Origin: Bacteroidota bacterium
GTDB lineage: Bacteria; Bacteroidota; Ignavibacteria; Ignavibacteriales; Ignavibacteriaceae
Direction of reading: 5' to 3'
DNA: 8,237 nucleotides
Assembly: GCA_021793635.1 (NCBI GenBank)
Contig: JAJYSI010000126.1
Location: forward strand, 1-8,237
Under the pieces are notes generated by a model, which saw only the letters and a list, made by a program, of their open reading frames with translations, was not told where the DNA came from and made no database searches. The translations under genes and the position numbers were made by a program. Numbering within the stretch: position 1 is the first letter of the stretch; every line of letters begins with the position of its first letter. Below are positions 1-6,415 of the stretch, piece after piece.

Positions 1-989
1 AAATACTGAGCTAAAAGTAAAATATCATTCCCTCTTTCTCTTAACGGTGGTACATGAATATAAACAACATTAAGACGGTAGAACAAATCAGCTCTAAATT
101 TTCCTTCCTCAACTTTCTCCTCAAGAGGTTGATTGGTTGCAGTAATTATTCTTACATCTACAGAAATTTCTGATGTGCCGCCTACTCTCTTAAACGATTT
201 TTGATCCAGCACTCTCAGCAGTTTAACTTGCAGGTTGGGGGAGATGTCTCCAATTTCATCTAAAAAAATGGTGCCGCCGTCGGCAAGTTCGAACATTCCT
301 TTTTTTAGATTTTTAGCGTCGGTAAAAGCTCCTTTTTGATGACCGAATAACTCGCTCTCGATTAATGATTCCGTAAGCGAAGCGCAATTTACAGCCATAA
401 AGCATTTATCTTTTCTTCCACTCAGTGCATGGATTCTTCTAACTACCAATTCTTTTCCCACGCCGCTTTCTCCTGTAACAAGCACAGTAGATGAATCGCT
501 GGCAGCAATCCTGGAAATCATATTAAACAATTTTTTCATCACCGGTGAATCTCCAATTATGACAAGATTACCGAACTGTTTCTTTTGCTCATTCCTCAAT
601 GAAACAATTTGTCTTTTTAATCGGATAGACTCCATCGCTTTTTCAATTACAATCTTAAGTTCATCAAAATTAATAGGCTTTGTAACATAATCGAAAGCGC
701 CAAGCTTCATTGCTTGCACTGCAACGTTTGAAGAATCGACAACGCTCAACATAATGATAGGATTATCAAAAGATATCTCTCTTAATTTTTGAATAAACTC
801 TATACCGGTTCCGTCAGGCAGGCGCTGGTCCAAAATAATTAAATCGGGTTCGAATTCAGAAACCTGGTCTAAAGCTGCTTTAACGGTCTCCGCTTCCAAA
901 ACATTAAAAGATTCTTTTTGTAAACTTTGCTTAAGCGACCATCGTATTAATTTTTCATCGTCAACAACAAGTATTGTTTCCGCTCTCAT
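1..989 (-). CDS. NtrC-family sigma-54-dependent response regulator (C-terminus cut by window edge)
   Basis: This is a DNA-binding response regulator that would activate sigma-54 promoters when phosphorylated. The reading frame is open from the ATG at 989 to base 1, giving 329 codons with the 3' end missing. The receiver domain spans about residues 1-120, with acidic pocket D10-D11, phosphoacceptor D54 (in [10 protein letters not shown]) and the KP lysine of YVTKP. The AAA+ domain starts near residue 145, with Walker A GESGVGKE (173-180), Walker B GGTIFLDE (238-245) and the RADLFYRL arginine region. The sigma-54-contacting loop reads GAFTDA (220-225) instead of canonical GAFTGA. The HTH domain would lie left of base 1. 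It starts 2 bases after the stop of the upstream histidine kinase, with GGAAA as ribosome site, so the two are co-transcribed and almost surely cognate. The target genes cannot be told from the sequence. Confidence 0.95.
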   Translation of the reverse strand, partial: MRAETILVVDDEKLIRWSLKQSLQKESFNVLEAETVKAALDQVSEFEPDLIILDQRLPDGTGIEFIQKLREISFDNPIIMLSVVDSSNVAVQAMKLGAFDYVTKPINFDELKIVIEKAMESIRLKRQIVSLRNEQKKQFGNLVIIGDSPVMKKLFNMISRIAASDSSTVLVTGESGVGKELVVRRIHALSGRKDKCFMAVNCASLTESLIESELFGHQKGAFTDAKNLKKGMFELADGGTIFLDEIGDISPNLQVKLLRVLDQKSFKRVGGTSEISVDVRIITATNQPLEEKVEEGKFRADLFYRLNVVYIHVPPLRERGNDILLLAQY

Positions 990-991
990 AA

Positions 992-2491
992 TTATTTTCC
1001 GTTTTGCTCAAGAGGTAAAAAAATTTTTGCTTTTGTGCCCTTTCCAACTTCGCTTGTTATCTCGATGCTACCGCTGTGCTGCATAATTATTCTTTTTGAG
1101 ATAGCTAAACCTAAACCCGTGCCTTTATGCTTGGTGGTATAGAAGGGTTTGAAAAGAAAAGGGAGTGTTTCCGGCTTTATACCCGCGCCGTTGTCTATCA
1201 CTTCTATCTCAACCGAATTTTCTTTCTTTTTCACAAAAACATTTAATGTACCTTCGTTACCCATTGCTTGAAGAGCGTTAAGCATCAGGTTAAACAATAC
1301 TTGCTGCAGTTGGTTGATATCGGCAAAAATAACTAACGATTCATCGTCAAGCACAACATTGTAGCTTATTTTTTTCTCTGGCTGCAATGGAGTGATAAGC
1401 GATAAAGTTTTATTGATAAGCGATTTTACATCTACAGTTTTAAAAACCGGCGGTTTAGGCCTTGCGTAGCTTAACAAATCATTCACCGTGTTATTTACCC
1501 TTTGCAGCAAAGACATCATCTCACCAATAATTTCTTTCTTTGCATCACCGCTTTGAGCTTCAGAGTCAAAAATCTGCAGCGCTCCAATTACGCCTGAAAT
1601 AGGATTCTTAATTTCATGAGCAAGACTGGCTGCCATTTCCCCCACTGTAAACATCCTATCCGCCTGCTCAAGCTGATTCTGGTGCATCTCATTCAGCTTT
1701 GCCTTACTTTCATTTAAACGGCTTATCAACTTATTAAAAGTTTTTTCAAGGTCCGAAATTTCATCATTCCTTTTAGATTCACTAAGCAGGGAGAATTGCG
1801 TATCATCATAAGCCTTAGAACGGTTAACGGAATCTCCAATTTTGTTCATATGCCGTTCTAATCTATTGACAGGTTTAATAACGATATAATAAAGCGCTAA
1901 CATTATCGTAATCCCTATGCCAATTACGATTAGAAGTGTAAAAATAATATTTAAGGAACGATGTTCCTTTGCAACTTTTAGAAGGTCGTTCATCGAAGCC
2001 TTAACAACGTAATAACCCAAAATTTTCTCTGTGCTGCCGTGACAGGAATAACATTTAGGTTTATTAAATACCGGGTTAACTACATATTGATAATGATTTT
2101 TATTTTCTACAACAGGGAAGAAACTTTCTTTCGAGACAGCGCTTACGTCAGGTAAATTAGCTAACTTAAATTTTTTGCCGATATCTTTATTAGTCGAACG
2201 AACGGCTATTATACCATCCTTATCCAATATCATAACATCGTTGATCTGTGGAGAAACTATTGCCGATCTTAACACTCTTTCCAATATATGCGGCTTGCCT
2301 TCAACCATCAAATGCTCCAAGATACCTTTGCCGAACTCAGCAATTCCATCTGCTTTAGCCTGTGCTTGTTTCTCAAGCATTTTGTAACCAGTTACATGAG
2401 CAAAAAAAACAAAACAAATACTAAAAAATAATAAGGCGCTTACTACAATTACAGCAACTTTTCTGCCTAACCCAAATTTATATTTTAACAT
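992..2491 (-). CDS. Membrane sensor histidine kinase with periplasmic haem-c (CYSCH) sensor domain
   Basis: This is a 499-residue inner-membrane sensor kinase. TM1 spans about residues 11-32 and TM2 about 181-204. Between them lies a periplasmic domain of about 145 residues containing CYSCH at 147-151, a covalent haem-c attachment motif, shortly before TM2. A HAMP domain (about 204-258) and a coiled linker follow. The HisKA H-box is SLAHEIKNP (phospho-accepting H292). The ATPase has N-box N401/N405, G1 DNGAGI (433-438), F-box LFKPFYTT and G2 GTGLGL (457-462). All catalytic boxes are intact. The start is supported by AGGTG at 2494-2498. Periplasmic haem-c sensor domains of this kind are known in kinases and chemoreceptors of metal- and sulfur-cycling bacteria, where they sense redox state or small ligands. 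The ligand here is unknown. It is the partner of the NtrC-type regulator that follows 2 bases later. Confidence 0.95.
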   Translation of the reverse strand: MLKYKFGLGRKVAVIVVSALLFFSICFVFFAHVTGYKMLEKQAQAKADGIAEFGKGILEHLMVEGKPHILERVLRSAIVSPQINDVMILDKDGIIAVRSTNKDIGKKFKLANLPDVSAVSKESFFPVVENKNHYQYVVNPVFNKPKCYSCHGSTEKILGYYVVKASMNDLLKVAKEHRSLNIIFTLLIVIGIGITIMLALYYIVIKPVNRLERHMNKIGDSVNRSKAYDDTQFSLLSESKRNDEISDLEKTFNKLISRLNESKAKLNEMHQNQLEQADRMFTVGEMAASLAHEIKNPISGVIGALQIFDSEAQSGDAKKEIIGEMMSLLQRVNNTVNDLLSYARPKPPVFKTVDVKSLINKTLSLITPLQPEKKISYNVVLDDESLVIFADINQLQQVLFNLMLNALQAMGNEGTLNVFVKKKENSVEIEVIDNGAGIKPETLPFLFKPFYTTKHKGTGLGLAISKRIIMQHSGSIEITSEVGKGTKAKIFLPLEQNGK

Positions 2492-2616
2492 TTCACCTGC
2501 TCAAAATAATTGTGTAATCACTATGTAATGACCTTTTAATAATTTGAAAGGAACTTAATACTAAATTTACAACTATATTTTAACAACATAAAGAAATGCC
2601 GCTTTGAACTAAAGAA

Positions 2617-2646
2617 CCTGCCTGCCGAAGCCTTGGCGCAGGCAGG
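2617..2646. repeat. GC-rich palindromic intergenic repeat
   Basis: Arms CCTGCCTG (2617-2624) and CAGGCAGG (2639-2646) are perfect inverted repeats around a 14-base centre. The inner CC and GG may also pair with a 2-base bulge. It is far richer in GC than its surroundings. Similar palindromes occur as dispersed copies in many environmental genomes, but copy number cannot be seen from one window. Confidence 0.6.
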
Positions 2647-2658
2647 GATGATGAAATA

Positions 2659-2678
2659 AGCCGGAGTATTTACCGGCT
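2659..2678. repeat. Short hairpin AGCCGG...CCGGCT
   Basis: This is a perfect 6-bp stem (2659-2664 with 2673-2678) around an 8-base A/T-rich loop, 13 bases from the GC-rich palindrome. There is no T-run on either side, so it is a poor intrinsic terminator. It may belong to the same repeat unit as its neighbour or be an independent RNA hairpin in the kinase leader. Confidence 0.4.
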
Positions 2679-2747
2679 GATGTTAAACAGCATAGCTGAA
2701 GATAATTAGGAATTGAAAAACATGACGAGACAGATTCAGGGGAAAAA

Positions 2748-2909
2748 AGCGTACTTGAGACTGACCAGAAAGTAATATTTTGCGCTGGCTGTGCTTGTCG
2801 AAGCCAGCATTTTATTGCAAATACCGCATTTCGACAAGCGTTCGACTGAGCTCACGCCGAAGTCTCAATGCTCGGTTACATAGTCTTTTCGCTCAATCTC
2901 AAGTACGCT
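2748..2909. mobile_element. MITE-like element with ~25-bp terminal inverted repeats
   Basis: The left end (2748-2772) and the reverse complement of the right end (2885-2909) match at 21 of 25 positions. The outermost 13 bases, AGCGTACTTGAGA, are identical. The 162-bp element has no ORF. Inside are nested inverted repeats: GCTGGCT/AGCCAGC (2784-2790, 2802-2808), GCTTGTCGAA/TTCGACAAGC (2793-2802, 2830-2839) and TTGAGACT/AGTCTCAA (2755-2762, 2861-2868). No target-site duplication was seen at the ends. Read leftwards, the distal arm runs straight into six T's (2748-2743), so the folded element could also end transcription of the sulfur operon. Element identity is inferred from structure only. Confidence 0.6.
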
Positions 2910-2931
2910 CTAAATAGAACTTATTGTCGTA

Positions 2932-3423
2932 TTAAGTAAAAATTATCTGAGCGCCTGCGGACTTTTCATAAAATTGTCCTACAGAAATAATATCATCTAC
3001 TTGAGGACAGAAATCTTTTTTTGTTAGATGAAACATTTCCACAGTAGCTTTACAGCCGTAAATTTCGCAGCCGGTATCGTGAATCATCTCAATAAATTCA
3101 CGTACCGGGGGGATGTCTAATTTCTCGATTTCTTTTTTCATCATTCCGGTAGCAAACCAAGACATTCCCGGTAACGTGCCCATCCATGTTGGTAAACCCG
3201 GGCCCATAGCAGATGGGACACACATTGCCGGATTACCAACCGTGGCAACTTTTAGTTTGTCCATTTTTTTTTCGATGACAGCGTGCAGACCGAAGAAAGT
3301 AAAAAACAATGTTACTTCTATACCTTCCATTCGAGCGCCGTTAGCCATTATCAAACCGGGATATACTCCCTCTAAAGAACCTTTCGAAATAACTATCGAA
3401 ACTTTTTTAATTGACTCTTCCAT
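2932..3423 (-). CDS. dsrE2: DsrE2-type (DsrE/DsrF/DrsH-like) sulfurtransferase
   Basis: This 163-residue protein resembles the DsrE2/DrsE_2 family, cytoplasmic or membrane-associated sulfur carriers that hold persulfide on a conserved Cys. Visible features are an N-terminal strand-loop (VSIVISKGSLEGVYPGL), a hydrophobic segment VTLFFTFFGL (37-46), a Gly/Pro/Met-rich insert (about 66-94, including Cys68), and the family-typical C-terminal CEIYGCKATVEMF, in which Cys124 aligns by eye with the usual active Cys. Cys119 and Cys139 are additional. The start is set by AAAGGAAA just upstream, with 16 bases separating it from the DsrC/TusE-like gene. It is the last gene of the operon. It probably exchanges sulfane sulfur with the carrier next door. 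TusA and rhodanese, frequent partners of DsrE2, are not encoded in this cluster. Confidence 0.85.
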   Translation of the reverse strand: MEESIKKVSIVISKGSLEGVYPGLIMANGARMEGIEVTLFFTFFGLHAVIEKKMDKLKVATVGNPAMCVPSAMGPGLPTWMGTLPGMSWFATGMMKKEIEKLDIPPVREFIEMIHDTGCEIYGCKATVEMFHLTKKDFCPQVDDIISVGQFYEKSAGAQIIFT

Positions 3424-3439
3424 TTTTATTTTCCTTTAA

Positions 3440-3757
3440 TTAAATGCAACCTTTTGGTTTAGGTAAACCGGCAATTTTAGCCGCTTTTTTTGCCGGACCT
3501 TTTGGAAATAGTGAGTATAATTCTTTAGTCTCTACACCGCTTTCCTTAGTCAATCTGCGTATAGATGGCGCATCACCTTTTTCCTTAAATTCTTTTCTCA
3601 TAAAATTTATTACCAGCCAATGCCTTTCGGTTAGTTCAGTAATATCTTCTTCTTTTGCAAGCTCAACAGCAACTTCTTTATTCCAATCGGATAAATTTTT
3701 AAGATTACTGTCGGCATCCCGCTCTAAAATTATGCTTTTTTGTTCTACCGCTTCCAT
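3440..3757 (-). CDS. tusE: DsrC/TusE-family sulfur relay protein lacking CysB
   Basis: This small cytoplasmic sulfur carrier has 105 residues, normal for the family. It shows the family core (DWNKEVAVELAKEEDI, LTERHWLVINFMRKEF) and the mobile C-terminal arm GLPKPKGCI. The penultimate Cys104 (CysA) carries the persulfide. The second arm cysteine of true DsrC (CysB, 11 residues earlier) is Ala93 here. The protein therefore cannot form the CysA-CysB intramolecular disulfide or the trisulfide chemistry of dissimilatory DsrC, and in that respect is TusE-like. It is the only Cys in the protein. AAAGGAAA precedes the start, 13 bases after the stop of the DUF1641-type gene. Its placement beside sqr and dsrE2 rather than dsrAB or tusBCD suggests it accepts sulfur from sulfide oxidation. 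Family confidence is high; the exact role is inferred. Confidence 0.92.
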   Translation of the reverse strand: MEAVEQKSIILERDADSNLKNLSDWNKEVAVELAKEEDITELTERHWLVINFMRKEFKEKGDAPSIRRLTKESGVETKELYSLFPKGPAKKAAKIAGLPKPKGCI

Positions 3758-3770
3758 TGTTTTTCCTTTA

Positions 3771-4475
3771 TTAATTTGTTTGTAATGATTTTACGTTTGT
3801 TAAATCTTTAGAGCCATTTGCAGCCAAATTCTTTAAGAATTGAATTGCAAACGCTAATCCTCTTTTCGTTTCAGGAGTATTTAATTCTTTAATTAATGAT
3901 ATAAAAGAAATCTTGTCTGAAACTTCAATATCTAATTTTTTGTAAACTGATATCGCATTGTTGATACTATGCAGCATATCCGGTTGAGTAAGATTTTTTA
4001 CCGTATTAATTATTGTAACAATGTTTTCACCGAGATTATTTACATCATCGGGACCGAATGAAGTAACAATTTTATCTGCAACTTTGCCGAGTTCTTTGAT
4101 AAACTGGAAATATCCTTTGCGGTCAAATTCATCAAGTTTGTTCATCAGATCAATAAATGATTCGCGGGAAAGCGGAGAAACATCCTTCAGAAAATCTTTA
4201 ATGCTTTCCATCTGCTCAATACTTTTGGTGATTATATTAACGTTTCGAAGCAGTTTTTTCCCAAGGTGGAAAATATCACCGGTATTTAGATAATCGTGCA
4301 CTTGATCTAGTTCAATTACAGTAGAACGGTAAAGGTCATTTCCGACTCTCATTAAGTCATCTTTCAAGTCTTCTATTTCCCGTCTGTGCTTTTTCTGAAG
4401 TTCAATCTCTTCAAGAATTACATCGAGTTTGTTGTTAATTTTATCCATCTGTTCTTGAATATTGTTAGATTCCAT
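3771..4475 (-). CDS. DUF1641-type helical protein, co-encoded with sulfide:quinone oxidoreductase
   Basis: This predicted 234-residue, nearly all-helical soluble protein has no Cys and no membrane segment. Residues about 4-45 look like a coiled coil (heptad-like Leu/Ile, many Glu/Lys). The segment around 147-178 (NLGENIVTIINTV to YKKL) resembles DUF1641, a family of unknown function often found beside sulfide:quinone oxidoreductase or formate dehydrogenase genes. A final amphipathic helix RGLAFAIQFLKNLA follows. The frame also contains an upstream ATG at 4514, which would overlap sqr by 38 bases. The ATG at 4475 is preferred: it sits 1 base after the sqr stop and has GGAAAG 10 bases upstream. 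Tight coupling suggests stoichiometric production with SQR, perhaps as an accessory subunit, but no biochemical function can be read from the sequence. Confidence 0.85.
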   Translation of the reverse strand: MESNNIQEQMDKINNKLDVILEEIELQKKHRREIEDLKDDLMRVGNDLYRSTVIELDQVHDYLNTGDIFHLGKKLLRNVNIITKSIEQMESIKDFLKDVSPLSRESFIDLMNKLDEFDRKGYFQFIKELGKVADKIVTSFGPDDVNNLGENIVTIINTVKNLTQPDMLHSINNAISVYKKLDIEVSDKISFISLIKELNTPETKRGLAFAIQFLKNLAANGSKDLTNVKSLQTN

Positions 4476-4476
4476 T

Positions 4477-5706
4477 TCACACTCGCTTTCCAGCCATTGA
4501 CATATTCGATTCAATCGGTAATTCCAAACCTTTTACAAGAAAATTCCAGTACATCCATCTAAACATTACTTTGCCGTAGTGATTCATTTTTGTTTCTTCA
4601 AGCAGAGAAAAGGGTCCAATACCCGGAAGCGGAAATTTACCCGGCAATGGTTCCGTCTCGTAATTGAAATCGATTAGAATACCTTTACCAAAACCTGATT
4701 CAATAAAGCAGTTAGCGTGTCCATCAAATTTTTCTTTCGGTTCTCTGCCTTCCATGAAGCTTAGCATGTTTTCAAATAAAATCTCCGATTGAAAATGAGC
4801 CACTGAACCGGCTTTTGAACTTGGGAGATTTGTCGTATCTCCTATAACAAATATGTTTTCATATTTTTCGGATCTAAGCGAATGCTTATCGGTGGGAATA
4901 AAATTTAATTCATCTCCCATGCCGCTTCTTTTTATGTAATCGTCTCCCTTATTTGTTGGGATTGTTACTAATACGTCAAAGGGAACTTCTTGTTCATCCC
5001 ACGAAATAATTTTTTTAGCGTCGTTATCAACTCTTCCTATACTAAAGTCTGTGGTCAACCTAATATTTTTTTTATCCAAAAAATCACCAAGTATAGCTGA
5101 AGCTTTAGGCTTTGTAAAAGCGCCCGGAAGGGGAGTAACGAAGTGAATGTCAACTTTATCGCGCATTCCTTTTTCTGTAAAATATGAATCTGCCAGGAAT
5201 ACAAATTCTAACGGAGCAACGGGACATTTGATTGGCATTTCAGTTATATTCAGAACCAATTTGCCGCCTTCCCAATGTTTGAAAAAATTTTTAAGTGCAC
5301 AAGCGCCTTCGATGGTATAAAAATCAAAAATATTTTTATGCCATAATTTATCTTTCATCCCTTCCGTTTCTTCGGGACTTATTTTTGAACCCGTAGCAAT
5401 CAATAACAAATCGTAGGAAAGTACCTGATTATTATTTAATAATACACGGTTATTTTCAGGTTCAACCTTATCGATTTGAGCAATTATTGCATTTACGCCT
5501 GAAGGGAAAAAATCACGCTTGGGTTTAATAACGTCATTTCTTGAATAAATTCCGAAAGGTATGAATAAAAATCCAGGCTGATAATAATGAGTTTCGTTTT
5601 GATCAACTATCGTAATCTGCCACTCATTTTTATCAAGCGCATTATATAATTTATTTAACATCATTGTCCCGGCGGTTCCCGCACCAAGAATAAGAAGTTT
5701 TTTCAT
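4477..5706 (-). CDS. sqr: Sulfide:quinone oxidoreductase-like FAD flavoprotein
   Basis: This 409-residue flavoprotein of the SQR/flavocytochrome-c sulfide dehydrogenase superfamily probably oxidises sulfide to sulfane sulfur and reduces membrane quinone. It has N-terminal FAD motif GAGTAG (8-13), the SQR-like HYYQPGFLFIPFG segment (40-52), ATGS (104-107), and a second FAD motif VIGDTTNLPSSKAG (287-300). Cys161 (in IKCPVAP) and Cys333 (in GHANCF) are positioned like the redox-active pair of SQRs. Cys136 is extra. The C-terminus (MFRWMYWNFLVKG) is aromatic and amphipathic, as expected for monotopic membrane binding. The start is supported by AAAGGAAGAG about 11 bases upstream. It begins 32 bases after the MerR-type gene and ends 1 base before the DUF1641-type gene. 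The subtype (III or related) is not certain, and another FAD-dependent sulfur oxidoreductase is possible. Confidence 0.88.
   Translation of the reverse strand: MKKLLILGAGTAGTMMLNKLYNALDKNEWQITIVDQNETHYYQPGFLFIPFGIYSRNDVIKPKRDFFPSGVNAIIAQIDKVEPENNRVLLNNNQVLSYDLLLIATGSKISPEETEGMKDKLWHKNIFDFYTIEGACALKNFFKHWEGGKLVLNITEMPIKCPVAPLEFVFLADSYFTEKGMRDKVDIHFVTPLPGAFTKPKASAILGDFLDKKNIRLTTDFSIGRVDNDAKKIISWDEQEVPFDVLVTIPTNKGDDYIKRSGMGDELNFIPTDKHSLRSEKYENIFVIGDTTNLPSSKAGSVAHFQSEILFENMLSFMEGREPKEKFDGHANCFIESGFGKGILIDFNYETEPLPGKFPLPGIGPFSLLEETKMNHYGKVMFRWMYWNFLVKGLELPIESNMSMAGKRV
4486..4491 (-). promoter_or_regulatory. Ribosome binding site deciding the DUF1641 start
   Basis: GGAAAG lies inside the last codons of sqr, 10 bases before the ATG at 4475. 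It favours that start over the in-frame ATG at 4514 and implies translational coupling across the 1-base gap. Confidence 0.6.
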
Positions 5707-5738
5707 TTTATTAACTCTTCCTTTAACTATTAGTTTTT

Positions 5739-6179
5739 CTATGCTATTAATTCTTTTAACTTGTTTTTTATGCTTTCACAATTACTAAAACTTTGATACA
5801 CCTCGCATACCCTGCAATCTCTTCCGGTACAATAATTGTTTTTATGATTTATCATCCAGCATGGTTTTGTAGCAATGTTGTATGCTTCGCATTTTTTCCT
5901 GTCCTTTAAAGAACACTTTATAATGCCCCAGCAGGGAATTAGAGCAAGGAGTCTGCGGATACCTTCAATTCCAATTCGTTCTTCGTTTATTACTTTTCGA
6001 AGGCATCTCAATCTTTCAACATCCAGTTCTGAATAAAGCCTTTGTTTGCTTTCTTTCTTAAAGGGAATTATTAATCCTTCGTTTTCATACATTCTCATAG
6101 TATGAACAGAGATGCCTACTAATTTGGCTGCCATGCTTATTGTATAAAGCGGTGTATTTGACTTATTTAATGTTGACAT
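5739..6179 (-). CDS. MerR-family regulator with Cys-rich 'two-CW'-like C-terminal domain
   Basis: This 146-residue transcription factor is the first gene of the sulfur operon. Residues 11-78 form the MerR winged HTH (YTISMAAKLVGISVHTMRMYENEG, then the RLYSELDVERLRCL wing region). The usual long dimerisation coiled coil and short metal loop are replaced by a domain with eight cysteines: 83, 89, 97, 107, 117, 122, 125, 134. They fall in two similar halves, each opening PCW and closing CE(A/V)Y. This resembles the small 'two-CW' domain found in anaerobes. The domain could bind Zn or an Fe-S cluster or respond through thiols to (per)sulfide, all of which is inference. The ATG at 6179 is the only start that keeps the full HTH. 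A 28-bp palindrome lies 13 bases upstream, suggesting autoregulation and control of sqr and the genes beyond. Confidence 0.88.
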   Translation of the reverse strand: MSTLNKSNTPLYTISMAAKLVGISVHTMRMYENEGLIIPFKKESKQRLYSELDVERLRCLRKVINEERIGIEGIRRLLALIPCWGIIKCSLKDRKKCEAYNIATKPCWMINHKNNYCTGRDCRVCEVYQSFSNCESIKNKLKELIA

Positions 6180-6192
6180 TATATACTTTATT

Positions 6193-6220
6193 AAAGTTCA
6201 TAGTAGTTACTATCAACTTT
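6193..6220. promoter_or_regulatory. 28-bp palindromic operator upstream of merR-type gene
   Basis: Half-site AAAGTTnATAGTA (6193-6205) is repeated as its exact reverse complement at 6208-6220 around a GT spacer. Twelve of 13 positions per arm are symmetric; only the C at 6199/6214 breaks symmetry. It ends 13 bases before the regulator's ATG and overlaps the candidate -10. It is the natural binding site for the MerR-type protein encoded just downstream. Confidence 0.8.
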
Positions 6221-6228
6221 CTTGCCAA
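6200..6228 (-). promoter_or_regulatory. Candidate promoter of the merR-sqr operon
   Basis: On the minus strand TTGGCA (6228-6223) is a possible -35 and TACTAT (6205-6200) a possible -10, spaced 17 bases. They match the sigma-70 consensus at 5/6 and 4/6. The -10 is one arm of the palindrome. An alternative -35, TTGATA (6216-6211), would put a 20-base MerR-type spacer before TAAAGT (6190-6185) and an almost leaderless mRNA. The primary sigma factor of this lineage may use a different consensus. Confidence 0.4.
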
Positions 6229-6415
6229 GAATAACTATCTGATTACTAAATAATTCTAAGCATTTTATTTAGATTATTCCTTATAATGAAAAGCATAGTT
6301 CTCTAATTTGAAATGAAATTAAGGGCGGCAGGTATTTATATCAAGTAAGAATATTGATTTACCACTGATCAATTACTTTTTACGTATGAAGTTTCTTTAA
6401 TGTAACTCAGAAATC

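Larger units (their letters stand above)
2492..2931. other. 440-base non-coding stretch: kinase upstream region plus repeats
   Basis: No convincing ORF is seen on either strand. The stretch is downstream of the dsrE2-type gene and upstream of the histidine kinase, both read leftwards. Bases 2492-2610 are AT-rich and should hold the kinase promoter, but no clear -35/-10 pair or sigma-54 site was found. The rest is occupied by a GC-rich palindrome (2617-2646), a short hairpin (2659-2678) and a ~162-bp element with terminal inverted repeats (2748-2909). Confidence 0.7.

Noticed and set aside
2740..2918. Target-site duplication flanking the MITE-like element
   Set aside because: The bases just outside the two ends do not repeat each other, so none is claimed.
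2492..2931. Sigma-54 promoter upstream of the kinase gene
   Set aside because: No TGGCAC-N5-TTGCA-like pair with the required GG and GC spacing was found by eye on the minus strand.
2919..2937. ACTTA/TAAGT hairpin at the end of the dsrE2-type gene as a terminator
   Set aside because: The stem is only 5 A/T-rich bp, overlaps the stop codon and has no adequate T-run.
3771..4514. Longer DUF1641-type frame starting at the ATG at 4514
   Set aside because: It would overlap sqr by 38 bases. The ATG at 4475 has a ribosome site at a good distance and sits directly after the sqr stop.
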